Notes: generated by a model not told the origin, from the sequence alone. 64,000 nucleotides of DNA from Pseudomonas capsici (GCF_017165765.1 NZ_JAFGZD010000014.1:84920-148919); one strand, 5' to 3'. Numbered from the stretch's first letter, positions 8,174 through 16,385 are shown. A program made the numbers and translations.

Positions 8174-8475
8174 GGCAGGTTACCTCGCGTGGCGTTCGTG
8201 GCAATTGAGTAGTCTATTTTTTACGGGTCTGGCTTATCCGCAAAAGCACAAACCTTTGCTGAACCATAGGCCACACCTGAATGAATCGGAGCTTTACTAC
8301 CCAGCCGGGTAGTTGGCCCATTGTCTACAGGCAACAGACTGACCGTCGTGAAGCGCAAGGGTTGCAGTTGACTATAAGCAGTAAAATCGAGAACGACTGC
8401 AAGTTATACCAAAAACGGAGATTGTACAGGTTTTAACTACGGCGTAGTCTGTGCAGACAAGGTAACGAGGCCCCT
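8174..8475. other. Divergent intergenic region (302 bases) before the renalase gene
   Basis: No gene is visible. It holds a perfect 7-bp dyad ACTACCC-AGCC-GGGTAGT at 8296-8313, a TTGACT at 8368-8373 without a convincing -10 partner, and a degenerate LitR-like operator at 8404-8429. Promoters for both flanking genes must lie here. Confidence 0.5.
8404..8429. promoter_or_regulatory. Candidate LitR-type operator, one half degenerate
   Basis: TTGTACAG at 8422-8429 matches exactly the half-sites at 9731 and 9762. Eighteen bases upstream, the same pitch as in the two good operators, lies TTATACCA (8404-8411; 5 of 8 matches). It is 47 bases before the renalase ATG. The weak left half lowers confidence. 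Confidence 0.4.
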
Positions 8476-9462
8476 ATGACTGTACCTATCGCAATCATCG
8501 GTACCGGTATCGCCGGACTCTCTGCTGCCCAGGCACTCAAGGCTGCCGGGCACGACGTACATCTTTTCGACAAAAGCCGCGGCAGCGGCGGAAGAATGTC
8601 CAGCAAGCGAAGTGAGGCAGGCTCTCTGGACATGGGCGCGCAGTATTTCACTGCCCGCGATCGCCGTTTCGTGGCGGCCGTCAATCAGTGGCAAGCCAAA
8701 GGCCATGTGGCCGAATGGACTCCTTCGCTGTACAACTTCCATGGCGGCAGACTCAGCCCGTCTCCTGACGAGCAGGTACGCTGGGTCGGCACCCCGGGCA
8801 TGAGCGCCATTACCCGGGCCCTTCTGGGCGACCTGCCGGTGACATTCTCGTGCCGCATCACCGAAGTCTTCCGCGGTGAAGAGCACTGGAACCTGCAAGA
8901 CGCCGAAGGCAATAACCACGGCCCTTTCAGCCATGTGGTCATCGCCATACCGGCACCTCAGGCAGCGACTATGCTGGCGGCGGCACCGAAACTGGCCAGC
9001 GTGGTGACCGGTGTGAAAATGGACCCGACCTGGGCGGTTGCCCTGGCCTTCTCCGCCCCGCTGCAAACCCCGATGCAAGGCTGTTTCGTTCAGGACAGCC
9101 CGCTGGACTGGCTGGCCCGCAATCGCAGCAAACCGCAACGTGACGACACTCTGGACACCTGGGTTCTGCATGCCTCCAGCAATTGGAGCAGGCAGCATCT
9201 GGACATGCCCAAGGAACAGGTCATCGAGCATCTGCATGGCGCATTTGCCGAGCTGATCAACTGCCCGATGCCGGCTCCTGTCTTCAGCCAGGCGCACCGC
9301 TGGCTGTATGCACGGCCAGCCGGCTCCCACGAATGGGGCGCACTATCCGATGCCGATCTGGGCATTTACGTCTGTGGCGACTGGTGCCTGTCCGGCCGCG
9401 TCGAAGGCGCATGGCTCAGCGGCCAGGAAGCCGCGCGTCGTCTGCTCGAACACCTCAAGTGA
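8476..9462 (+). CDS. Renalase-like FAD-dependent oxidase
   Basis: This 328-residue flavoprotein opens with the dinucleotide-binding motif VPIAIIGTGIAGLSAAQAL. It has the FDKSRGSGGRMSSKR segment and the C-terminal LGIYVCGDWCLSGRVEGAWLSGQ motif that closes the FAD site. It strongly resembles the bacterial renalase characterised from P. syringae pv. phaseolicola, which oxidises the wrong-position dihydro isomers of NAD(P)H back to NAD(P)+ and passes electrons to oxygen. It is therefore probably a cytoplasmic metabolite-repair enzyme. The start at 8476 follows AACGAGG. Its TGA overlaps the next gene's GTG start (GTGA). A possible LitR-like site upstream suggests shared control with the photolyase operon. 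Confidence 0.88.
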   Translation: MTVPIAIIGTGIAGLSAAQALKAAGHDVHLFDKSRGSGGRMSSKRSEAGSLDMGAQYFTARDRRFVAAVNQWQAKGHVAEWTPSLYNFHGGRLSPSPDEQVRWVGTPGMSAITRALLGDLPVTFSCRITEVFRGEEHWNLQDAEGNNHGPFSHVVIAIPAPQAATMLAAAPKLASVVTGVKMDPTWAVALAFSAPLQTPMQGCFVQDSPLDWLARNRSKPQRDDTLDTWVLHASSNWSRQHLDMPKEQVIEHLHGAFAELINCPMPAPVFSQAHRWLYARPAGSHEWGALSDADLGIYVCGDWCLSGRVEGAWLSGQEAARRLLEHLK

Positions 9463-9674
9463 ATACCATCAATCCCCGCAAACTGCTGCTGTCGAAATGG
9501 ACCGCAGCAGTACCGCTCAACCGCGAAAAACACTTTCTGGTGACCGAACTGTTCAAGGACGAAGAAGGCACGGTGCTGGAGATTGAACTGCAGGCCGTGA
9601 TGACTCACCGCAGCGAACGTCTGCCGTGGCAGGTCCTACAGAATTCCGAGGTGTGGCGGATGGGCTGGAAGTGA
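9459..9674 (+). CDS. TIGR02450-family Trp-rich small protein
   Basis: This 71-residue protein, read from a GTG that overlaps the renalase stop, begins MNTINPRKLLLSKWTAAVP and ends VLQNSEVWRMGWK, the conserved ends of the TIGR02450 tryptophan-rich family. It carries four Trp residues (near the N-terminus, in LPWQV and in the C-terminal EVWRMGW). The function is unknown; from general knowledge, members tend to sit near photolyase or redox genes. It has no signal peptide or membrane span. The GTGA overlap implies translational coupling to the renalase. The LitR-like operators start 38 bases after its stop. Confidence 0.85.
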   Translation: MNTINPRKLLLSKWTAAVPLNREKHFLVTELFKDEEGTVLEIELQAVMTHRSERLPWQVLQNSEVWRMGWK

Positions 9675-9712
9675 GCAGGCCCGTTTTCTGAGCCGATGCC
9701 GCCCGCGAATTC

Positions 9713-9738
9713 TTGTACAAAGAATTTGACTTGTACAG
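9713..9738. promoter_or_regulatory. LitR-type operator 1 (TGTACA-N12-TGTACA)
   Basis: TTGTACAA at 9713-9720 and TTGTACAG at 9731-9738 place two TGTACA cores 12 bases apart. The second half overlaps the -35 hexamer of the promoter at 9726-9753, a position suited to repression by blocking RNA polymerase. Confidence 0.75.
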
Positions 9739-9753
9739 CTACAAACCTATGAT
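9726..9753 (+). promoter_or_regulatory. Sigma-70-type promoter of the photolyase/lipid operon
   Basis: TTGACT (9726-9731), a 16-base spacer and TATGAT (9748-9753) make a good housekeeping promoter about 55 bases before the first gene. It is sandwiched between two TGTACA operators; operator 2 would cover the transcription start. Confidence 0.65.
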
Positions 9754-9761
9754 GAGACAAG

Positions 9762-9787
9762 TTGTACAGACTTACTGATCTGTACAA
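9762..9787. promoter_or_regulatory. LitR-type operator 2, perfect dyad
   Basis: TTGTACAG (9762-9769) and CTGTACAA (9780-9787) are exact reverse complements separated by 10 bases, giving TGTACA-N12-TGTACA with the same pitch as operator 1. It lies just downstream of the -10 element. Confidence 0.75.
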
Positions 9788-9807
9788 GTCTTGCGTAGAG
9801 GTTTGTG

Positions 9808-10770
9808 ATGTCAGCGCCTGTGATCGATAAACCAAAACTGGGAATCAGCGCCTGCCTGCTGGGTGCAGAGGTACGCTTCAATGGCGGCCATAAAGAATCC
9901 CGCCTGTGCACCCAGGCGCTGGGGACATATTTCGATTTCGTTCCGGCCTGCCCGGAAGTCGCCATCGGCATGGGCATTCCACGCGAGCCGATAAGGCTGG
10001 TGGGCGACCCGGTAAATCCCCAGGCAGTCGGTACCGTCAACAGCGATCTGAACGTTACCCGGGCCCTGGCCGACTACGGGCTGCACATGGCCAACGAGAT
10101 GGATGATATCTGTGGCTACATTTTCATGCAGAAGTCACCGTCCTGCGGCCTGGAGCGGGTCAAGGTCTATCGCGAGAATGGTGCCCCGGTGGATGGCGGC
10201 GGACGCGGTATCTATGCCCAGGCCTTCTGTGCCAGTAACCCCGACCTACCGGTCGAAGAAGACGGCAGGCTCAACGACGCGGTGCTGCTGGAAAACTTCG
10301 TGACCCGGGTATTCGCCTACGCCGCCTGGCAAAAGCTGCTCAAGGAGGGCGTGACCCGCCGGGCCTTGAGCGAATTCCATTCGCGCTACAAATATCAGCT
10401 CATGGCCAGCAACCCTCAGCAATACAAGGTGCTGGGCAACATGCTGGGCAGCATGGGCCGCAGCGATCCCAACGAGATTGCCCCACGCTATTTCAGCCAA
10501 CTGATGGCGGCACTGAAAAAATGCGCCACCCGCCGCACTCATACCAATGTGCTGCAGCACCTGAGCGGCTACCTCAAAAACCACCTCGATACCGAGGACA
10601 AGCAGGAAATCCAGCGCCTGATCACTCAATACCATCAGGGCATCGTGCCCCTGATCGTGCCGCTGACCCTGCTCAAGCACCACTTTCGCCAACATCCCGA
10701 TCCGTATATCGCGCTGCAGGTTTACATGCAGCCGCATCCGGAAAACCTGAGCCTGCGAAATGCGATCTGA
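9808..10770 (+). CDS. DUF523/DUF1722 (YbgA-type) protein
   Basis: This 320-residue protein has two domains. The N-terminal DUF523 (GISACLLGAEVRFNGGHK..C, then FVPACPEVAIGMGIPREPIRL, and SPSCGLERVKVY) carries conserved cysteines suggesting a metal or Fe-S site. The C-terminal DUF1722/YbgA is helical (FHSRYKYQLMASNPQQYKVLGNMLG). Family members often sit beside photolyase genes, including ybgA-phr in enterobacteria; the biochemical role is unknown. The start at ATG 9808 was chosen because AGAGG ends 6 bases upstream; a GTG one codon earlier is also possible. It is the first gene of the operon and is followed by merR after 3 bases. Confidence 0.88.
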   Translation: MSAPVIDKPKLGISACLLGAEVRFNGGHKESRLCTQALGTYFDFVPACPEVAIGMGIPREPIRLVGDPVNPQAVGTVNSDLNVTRALADYGLHMANEMDDICGYIFMQKSPSCGLERVKVYRENGAPVDGGGRGIYAQAFCASNPDLPVEEDGRLNDAVLLENFVTRVFAYAAWQKLLKEGVTRRALSEFHSRYKYQLMASNPQQYKVLGNMLGSMGRSDPNEIAPRYFSQLMAALKKCATRRTHTNVLQHLSGYLKNHLDTEDKQEIQRLITQYHQGIVPLIVPLTLLKHHFRQHPDPYIALQVYMQPHPENLSLRNAI

Positions 10771-10773
10771 ACC

Positions 10774-11682
10774 ATGAACGATACAAACCAGGAAGTGCAC
10801 CAGCCGGATCACTGGCTGCCGATCCGTGAGGTTGCACGCCAGACCGGAGTCAACGCCGTCACCCTGCGCGCCTGGGAGCGACGCTATGGCTTGATCGTGC
10901 CCCATCGCACCGCCAAGGGACACCGGCTGTACACCCACGAACATGTGCAGCGGGTAATGACGATTCTGACCTGGCTCAACCGTGGAGTGTCCGTCAGCCA
11001 GGTCAAGGCCCTGATCGATGAGCAACAACCGGAAAGCTTCACCCCCGGCAACGACTGGGATGCCCTGCGCCAGACACTGTTGCAAGCCATCGGTGAACTG
11101 GCCGAACGCCGGGTCGACGATGTGTTCAATCAGGCCATGTCGCTGTATCCACCCCGGACTTTGTGTGAGCAATTATTGCTGCCACTGCTGGCCGAGCTGG
11201 AAAAACGCTGGCAGGGCAAGTTCGGCGCGCAGATGGAACGGGCGTTCTTCTATTCGTGGCTGCGCAGCAAGCTCGGCGCACGCATCTATCACAACAACCG
11301 GCAGCTCAATGGCAAACCGTTGCTGCTGGTGAATCAGTCCGACCTGCCACTGGAGCCGCATCTGTGGCTCGTGGCCTGGCTGGTCAGCAGCGCCGACTGC
11401 CCGGTGGAAGTCTTCGACTGGCCGCTGCCCGCAGGCGAACTGGCGCTGGCTACCGAATATCTGCAACCACGCGGCGTGCTGCTTTATTCCAGCAAATCGC
11501 TGAATCCCGCTCAGTTACCCCGGTTACTAAGCAACATTTCCTGCCCGATCGTTCTGAGTGGACCAACGGTACAGATCCACAATGCCGATTTGCTCGTATG
11601 TGCGAACGAGGTCGCCGGATTGACCCTTGCTCAAGATCCGCTCAGTGCACAGATCGAATTGAACAGGCTCGGACTCATCTAA
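10774..11682 (+). CDS. MerR-family regulator, LitR/CarH-like, probably without cobalamin binding
   Basis: Residues about 14-60 form a MerR winged helix (LPIREVARQTGVNAVTLRAWERRYGL, then GHRLYTHEHV), the CarA/CarH/LitR subtype. The C-terminal 200 residues resemble a cobalamin-binding region. The signatures are eroded: near WQGKFGAQMERAFF the Trp-x9-Glu-His motif lacks the His, and no DxHxxG motif is seen. This matches the class II LitR proteins of P. putida, which respond to light through a separate LOV-domain protein rather than by binding adenosylcobalamin. It likely represses its own operon from the TGTACA operators at 9713-9787. It lies directly before phrB, as in other light-regulated photolyase loci. 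Confidence 0.85.
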   Translation: MNDTNQEVHQPDHWLPIREVARQTGVNAVTLRAWERRYGLIVPHRTAKGHRLYTHEHVQRVMTILTWLNRGVSVSQVKALIDEQQPESFTPGNDWDALRQTLLQAIGELAERRVDDVFNQAMSLYPPRTLCEQLLLPLLAELEKRWQGKFGAQMERAFFYSWLRSKLGARIYHNNRQLNGKPLLLVNQSDLPLEPHLWLVAWLVSSADCPVEVFDWPLPAGELALATEYLQPRGVLLYSSKSLNPAQLPRLLSNISCPIVLSGPTVQIHNADLLVCANEVAGLTLAQDPLSAQIELNRLGLI

Positions 11683-11692
11683 AGGATTTCAC

Positions 11693-13141
11693 ATGCAACT
11701 GTTTTGGCTGCGTAGCGATTTGCGCGTTCACGACAATACCGCCCTGGCTGCTGCCATGGAGCGGGGTCCGACGCTTGCGGTGTATCTGGTCAGCCCGACT
11801 CAATGGCAGAACCATGACGATGCCGCCTGCAAGGTGGATTTCTGGCTGCGCAATCTGGTCGAGCTGGAAAAAGCCCTGGGTGAGCTGAATGTTCCCTTGC
11901 TGATCCGCAAGGCCGACACCTGGGACAAAGCCCCCGAAGTGCTGGCGAAGCTCTGCGCGGAGCACGCTATCCAAGGCGTGCACAGCAATGAAGAATACGG
12001 CATCCATGAAAGCCGCCGCGATCAGGCCGTGCACCGGACGCTGGAAAAATCCGGAGTGCATTTCAACAGCTATCTGGATCAACTGCTGTTCAAACCCGGC
12101 AGCATTCTGACCAGAACCGGTGGCTACTTTCAGGTCTACAGCCAGTTCCGCAAAGTCTGCTACGCTCGTCTGCACGAAGCGATGCCACGCCTCGTCCGTC
12201 TGCCAAAGGCTCAGCAGCCGCTGTCGATCAAAAGCGATGCGGTACCCGATCAGGTCGAAGGTTTTGCCACGCCGTCCAAAGCGCTGCGCGAACTCTGGCC
12301 TGCCGGCGAACATGAAGCACGTCAGCGCCTGTCCACCTTCAGTGACGATCAGATCCGCTATTACCAGAGCGAGCGGGACTTTCCTGCAAAGCCCGGTACC
12401 AGCCAGTTATCGGCGTATCTCGCAGCGGGTGTGATTTCGCCTCGTCAATGCCTGCATGCCGCACTGACGAGCAATAACGGGGAGTTCGAGACCGGCAACA
12501 TCGGGATCGTGACCTGGATCAACGAGCTGTTGTGGCGGGAGTTCTACAAACACATTCTGGTGGGCTACCCTCGCGTTTCGAGGCATCGCGCGTTTCGCCC
12601 GGAAACCGAAGCCGTTAAATGGCGTAATGCTCCAACCGAACTGGCCGCGTGGCAGGAAGCCCGCACCGGTTTGCCCATCATCGATGCTGCCATGCGCCAG
12701 TTGCTGGAAACAGGCTGGATGCATAACCGACTAAGGATGGTCGTTGCAATGTTCCTGACCAAGAACCTGTTGATCGACTGGCGCGAGGGCGAGCGCTTTT
12801 TCATGCGCCACCTGATCGACGGAGATCTTGCAGCCAATAACGGCGGCTGGCAGTGGAGCTCATCCACAGGCACCGATTCGGCTCCTTACTTCCGCATCTT
12901 CAATCCATTGTCGCAATCGGAAAAATTCGATCCGGAAGGACGCTTCATCAAGCACTGGTTGCCGGAACTGGCCAGCCTCAACAAGAAAGAGGTTCATAAC
13001 CCGGCGCTTGTCGGCGGGCTGTTCGGTGTCGCCAACTATCCGTCCCCGATTGTCGACCTGGGCAAAAGCCGCGAACGGGCACTGGCCGCGTTCAAGGCCC
13101 TGCCCCATCGCCAGCCTGCTGCGGATGCGCTCCATGAGTGA
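11693..13141 (+). CDS. phrB: Deoxyribodipyrimidine photolyase (class I CPD)
   Basis: This 482-residue flavoprotein uses blue light to split cyclobutane pyrimidine dimers in DNA. The N-terminal antenna domain starts MQLFWLRSDLRVHDNTAL. The C-terminal FAD domain carries the family signature NNGGWQWSSSTGTDSAPYFRIFNP (residues about 381-404) with Trp residues of the electron-transfer chain, and WINELLWREFYKHIL. Length matches E. coli PhrB (472). AAAGGA precedes the ATG. The gene overlaps the SnoaL-like gene by 8 bases, tying DNA repair to the downstream lipid genes. Confidence 0.96.
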   Translation: MQLFWLRSDLRVHDNTALAAAMERGPTLAVYLVSPTQWQNHDDAACKVDFWLRNLVELEKALGELNVPLLIRKADTWDKAPEVLAKLCAEHAIQGVHSNEEYGIHESRRDQAVHRTLEKSGVHFNSYLDQLLFKPGSILTRTGGYFQVYSQFRKVCYARLHEAMPRLVRLPKAQQPLSIKSDAVPDQVEGFATPSKALRELWPAGEHEARQRLSTFSDDQIRYYQSERDFPAKPGTSQLSAYLAAGVISPRQCLHAALTSNNGEFETGNIGIVTWINELLWREFYKHILVGYPRVSRHRAFRPETEAVKWRNAPTELAAWQEARTGLPIIDAAMRQLLETGWMHNRLRMVVAMFLTKNLLIDWREGERFFMRHLIDGDLAANNGGWQWSSSTGTDSAPYFRIFNPLSQSEKFDPEGRFIKHWLPELASLNKKEVHNPALVGGLFGVANYPSPIVDLGKSRERALAAFKALPHRQPAADALHE

Positions 13142-13556
13142 ATTCCTGCAACGCTTCGCCCATGACTTCGCAGCGCTGAACAAGGACAACCTTGAGCGAG
13201 TGGCTGACCTGTACAGCGACAACGTGTCGTTCACAGACCCGCTGCACCATATCCAGGGTCTGCCAGCCATGCAGGACTACTTCGCCCAGCTGTACAGCAA
13301 TGTCAGTGACCTGCATTTCGACTTCCATCGCTTCGATGAAGTCAGGCCCGGCGAAGGTTATCTGGTCTGGACCATGAGTTATTCACACCCGCGTCTGAAA
13401 AGGGGTCGGGTCATCAAGGTCGAAGGCTGTTCACATCTGCATTGGCACGAAAAGGTTTACCGGCATCGGGATTACTTCGATGCCGGCGCATTGCTCTATG
13501 AACACCTCCCCATCATGGGAGGCTTGATTGCCTGGCTGAAGAAGAGGTTGGCATGA
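13134..13556 (+). CDS. SnoaL-like (nuclear transport factor 2 fold) protein
   Basis: This 140-residue cytoplasmic protein (MSEFLQRFAHDFAALNKDNLERVADLYSDNVSFTDPLHHIQG) has the cone-like NTF2/SnoaL fold signature of an early helix pair followed by a D-x-V-x-F-x-D-P turn. Such proteins bind small hydrophobic ligands or act as simple isomerases or hydrolases. The start at 13134 overlaps the photolyase gene by 8 bases, and the stop overlaps the next start (ATGA). In this operon a ligand derived from a fatty acid is plausible but unproven. Confidence 0.8.
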   Translation: MSEFLQRFAHDFAALNKDNLERVADLYSDNVSFTDPLHHIQGLPAMQDYFAQLYSNVSDLHFDFHRFDEVRPGEGYLVWTMSYSHPRLKRGRVIKVEGCSHLHWHEKVYRHRDYFDAGALLYEHLPIMGGLIAWLKKRLA

Positions 13557-14341
13557 ATACATCTTATGCTCGTCGCATCTGGTTGACCGGGGCCAGCAGC
13601 GGTATAGGCCTCGCCCTGGCAAAAGAGTTGCTCGACGCGAGGCACCAACTGGCCCTGACTGCCAGAACCGAAGCGCCCTTGCAGGATTTGTCGGACCGCT
13701 ATCCCGGTCAGGTCCTGCTGCTCATCGGCGATATAACCGATGGCGCGCAAGTCAAGAACATGGGCGACCGTATCGAGCAGGAGTGGGGAGCTCTGGACAG
13801 CGTCATCCTCAATGCGGGGACCTGCGAGTACCTTGAAGCCGGACATTTCGATGCCACGCTGGTGGAGCGGGTAATTCGCACCAATCTTCTGGCCACCAGC
13901 TTCTGCATTCAGGAAGCACTGCCCTTGTTGCGCAAAGGGGTAAAACCCCATCTGGCCGGCGTGGCCAGCGCAGTGACCTATCTGGCCCTGCCACGCGCCG
14001 AAGCCTATGGCGCATCGAAAGCCGGCATGCGCTATATGCTGGAGTCACTGCGCCTGGATCTGGCCAGTGAAGATATCGACGTCACCGTGATCAGCCCGGG
14101 TTTTGTGGAAACGCCACTGACCGCAAAAAACGATTTCCCGATGCCCATGCGCTGGCCGGTGGAAAAGGCAGCCCGTTACATCGCCAAAAGAATGGAGCAG
14201 CCCAGACGCCCTCTGGAAATATCGTTCCCCGGCCCGTTCATTCTCAGCCTGCGCCTGCTGGCCCTGTTACCGGCACGTGCAAGGTTTGCCCTATGCAAAC
14301 GCATGGCACGCCCCCCAACCTCGAATAAGGACGCTCAATGA
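13553..14341 (+). CDS. Short-chain dehydrogenase/reductase
   Basis: This 262-residue classical SDR carries TGASSGIG (residues 12-19), the structural LNAG motif and the catalytic YGASK with a serine upstream (GVASAVTYLALPRAEAYGASK). It would use NAD(P)H to reduce or oxidise a hydroxyl/keto group. The C-terminal part beyond residue 215 contains a hydrophobic stretch (GPFILSLRLLALLPARARFAL) that could touch the membrane, consistent with a lipid substrate. It overlaps both neighbours by 4 bases (ATGA), so it belongs to a translationally coupled series. Substrate unknown. Confidence 0.87.
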   Translation: MNTSYARRIWLTGASSGIGLALAKELLDARHQLALTARTEAPLQDLSDRYPGQVLLLIGDITDGAQVKNMGDRIEQEWGALDSVILNAGTCEYLEAGHFDATLVERVIRTNLLATSFCIQEALPLLRKGVKPHLAGVASAVTYLALPRAEAYGASKAGMRYMLESLRLDLASEDIDVTVISPGFVETPLTAKNDFPMPMRWPVEKAARYIAKRMEQPRRPLEISFPGPFILSLRLLALLPARARFALCKRMARPPTSNKDAQ

Positions 14342-15585
14342 AGATCGCCATCATCGGCAGCGGTATCTCGGGCCTGACCAGCGCCTACGTACTCAACCGC
14401 TCCCATGAGATCACCGTGTTCGAAGCATCCGACTGGATCGGCGGCCACACCCATACCGTGGATGTGCAAGTCGCTGGCCGTGCCTACGCCATCGATACCG
14501 GCTTTATTGTCTTCAATGACTGGACCTACCCGAATTTCATCAAGTTGCTCGGCCAGTTGGGCGTGTCATTCAAGCCAGCTGAAATGAGCTTTTCGGTGCA
14601 TGACCCGCGCACCGGGGTGGAATACAACGGCAATAATCTCAACAGCCTGTTCGCCCAGCGCAGCAACCTGTTGTCGCCAAAGTTCTGGGGCATGCTGAGC
14701 GATATCCTGCGTTTCAATCGCCAGTCCGTGGCCGACCTGGAAAACCAGCGCATCGCGGCAGACACGACGCTGGGCGAGTACCTGAAAAACGGCCGTTACG
14801 GCCAGCGCTTCATCGATCACTACATCGTCCCCATGGGCGCAGCCATCTGGTCGATGTCACTGGCGGACATGCTGGGTTTCCCTCTGCAATTCTTCGTGCG
14901 CTTCTTCAAGAATCACGGGCTGCTTTCTGTCACTCATCGCCCACAGTGGTGCGTGATCGAGGGCGGCTCCAGAAGTTATGTCGAGCCGCTGACGGCATCG
15001 TTCAAAGACCGCATTCGCCTTTCATGCCCTGTGCACCGGGTCGAACGCGACAGCGAGGGCGTCACGCTGCACAGCGCGGCGGGCAGCGAACGCTTCGACA
15101 AGGTGATCTTCGCCTGTCACAGCGATCAGGCCCTGCAACTGCTGGCCCAGCCTTCGCAAACCGAACAGGACATCCTCGGCGCCCTGCGTTATGCCGAGAA
15201 CGATGTGGTCCTGCACACCGACACCAAGCTGTTGCCCAAGCGCGCCTTGGCCTGGGCCAGCTGGAACTACCGCCTTGGCGGTGGCGAACAGCAACTGGCG
15301 GCGGTCACCTACGACATGAACATTCTGCAAGGTATCCAGAGCGACACCACGTTCTGCGTCAGCCTGAACCAGACCGACGCCATCGACCCGACGAAAATTC
15401 TTGGCCGCTACCGCTACGCCCATCCGCAATACAGCCTTGATGCCATTGCGGCCCAGGCTCGCTGGCAGGAAATCAACGGCGTCGAAAATACCCTGTACTG
15501 CGGCGCCTACTGGGCCAACGGTTTCCACGAAGACGGTGTGGTCAGCGGCCTGCGTGTAGCCGAAGCCCTGGGTGAATCGCTGTGA
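14338..15585 (+). CDS. FAD-dependent amine-oxidase-like oxidoreductase
   Basis: This 415-residue flavoprotein opens with KIAIIGSGISGLTSAYVLNRSHEITVFEASDWIGGH, the FAD-binding fold of the amine oxidase/phytoene desaturase superfamily. It closes with CGAYWANGFHEDGVVSGLRVAEAL, the end motif of the subgroup that occurs with DUF1365 and CFA-synthase-like genes. That subgroup includes enzymes thought to modify unsaturated or methylated acyl chains, for example in alphaproteobacterial furan-fatty-acid synthesis; assignment of this gene to such a step is inference. It overlaps neighbours on both sides (ATGA, GTGA). Confidence 0.85.
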   Translation: MKIAIIGSGISGLTSAYVLNRSHEITVFEASDWIGGHTHTVDVQVAGRAYAIDTGFIVFNDWTYPNFIKLLGQLGVSFKPAEMSFSVHDPRTGVEYNGNNLNSLFAQRSNLLSPKFWGMLSDILRFNRQSVADLENQRIAADTTLGEYLKNGRYGQRFIDHYIVPMGAAIWSMSLADMLGFPLQFFVRFFKNHGLLSVTHRPQWCVIEGGSRSYVEPLTASFKDRIRLSCPVHRVERDSEGVTLHSAAGSERFDKVIFACHSDQALQLLAQPSQTEQDILGALRYAENDVVLHTDTKLLPKRALAWASWNYRLGGGEQQLAAVTYDMNILQGIQSDTTFCVSLNQTDAIDPTKILGRYRYAHPQYSLDAIAAQARWQEINGVENTLYCGAYWANGFHEDGVVSGLRVAEALGESL

Positions 15586-16385
15586 ACAGCGCCCTTTACA
15601 GCGGCTGGATCACCCATCGGCGCTTTGCGCCAAGGGCCCACGAATTCAATTATCGGATCGGCCTGCTCTATCTGGATCTGGACGAGCAGGACGCTGTGCT
15701 CAACTTGTCACCGCTGGCCGGGGGCAAGCGTTTTTCGCCGTTTTCATTCAGGGAACATGACTATCTGCCGGAACTGACCGGGCGTGGCGTGCCGCTGATC
15801 GAAGCGGTACGCGAGCGCGTCGGGATAGCGCTGGGCCATATGCCGCTGGGCCGGGTCTGTCTGCTCACTCAAGCCCGCAGTTGGGGTTTGTCGTTCAACC
15901 CTGTGAGCTTTTTCTATTGCCATGAGGTCGACGGAACACTGGCCGCCATCCTGTGTGAGGTCACCAATACTCCCTGGGGCGAGCGCTATCACTACGTCCT
16001 GCCCGCCAATGGCGAAGGCCATCAGCACTTCGCCGTGGCCAAGGCGTTCCATGTCTCACCGTTTCTGCCCCGCGACCTGGAATACCGCATGAGCTTCAGC
16101 CAGCCCGCCGAAAGAATCGGCGTGCACATGGCCGACTGGCAAGGTGAGCTGAAGGTGTTCGATGCCACGCTCAACCTCAATCGCCAGCCTCTCAGCCGCC
16201 AGACGCTGCATCGCTATCTGCTTGCCTATCCATGGATGACTGCCAAAACCTGTCTTGCGATCTATTGGCAGGCCGTACGCCTGCTGCTCAAGCGCATCCC
16301 GATTTTCAATCATCAGACTGCTGACGGTGAATACCGTACTGGCATCCCGCAACCCAAGGATCGACGTAATGAAAAACATCAGTAG
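15582..16385 (+). CDS. DUF1365 protein
   Basis: This 267-residue protein starts MNSALYSGWITHRRFAPRAHEFNYRIGLLYLDL and contains GRVCLLTQARSWGLSFNPVSFFYCHEVDG, the DUF1365 hallmark. The family is almost always encoded between an FAD oxidoreductase and a CFA-synthase-like methyltransferase, as here, and its biochemical role is not known. A C-terminal hydrophobic segment (AKTCLAIYWQAVRLLLKRIPIF) may attach it to the membrane. The GTG start overlaps the preceding stop (GTGA), and the last 17 bases overlap the methyltransferase gene. Confidence 0.87.
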   Translation: MNSALYSGWITHRRFAPRAHEFNYRIGLLYLDLDEQDAVLNLSPLAGGKRFSPFSFREHDYLPELTGRGVPLIEAVRERVGIALGHMPLGRVCLLTQARSWGLSFNPVSFFYCHEVDGTLAAILCEVTNTPWGERYHYVLPANGEGHQHFAVAKAFHVSPFLPRDLEYRMSFSQPAERIGVHMADWQGELKVFDATLNLNRQPLSRQTLHRYLLAYPWMTAKTCLAIYWQAVRLLLKRIPIFNHQTADGEYRTGIPQPKDRRNEKHQ

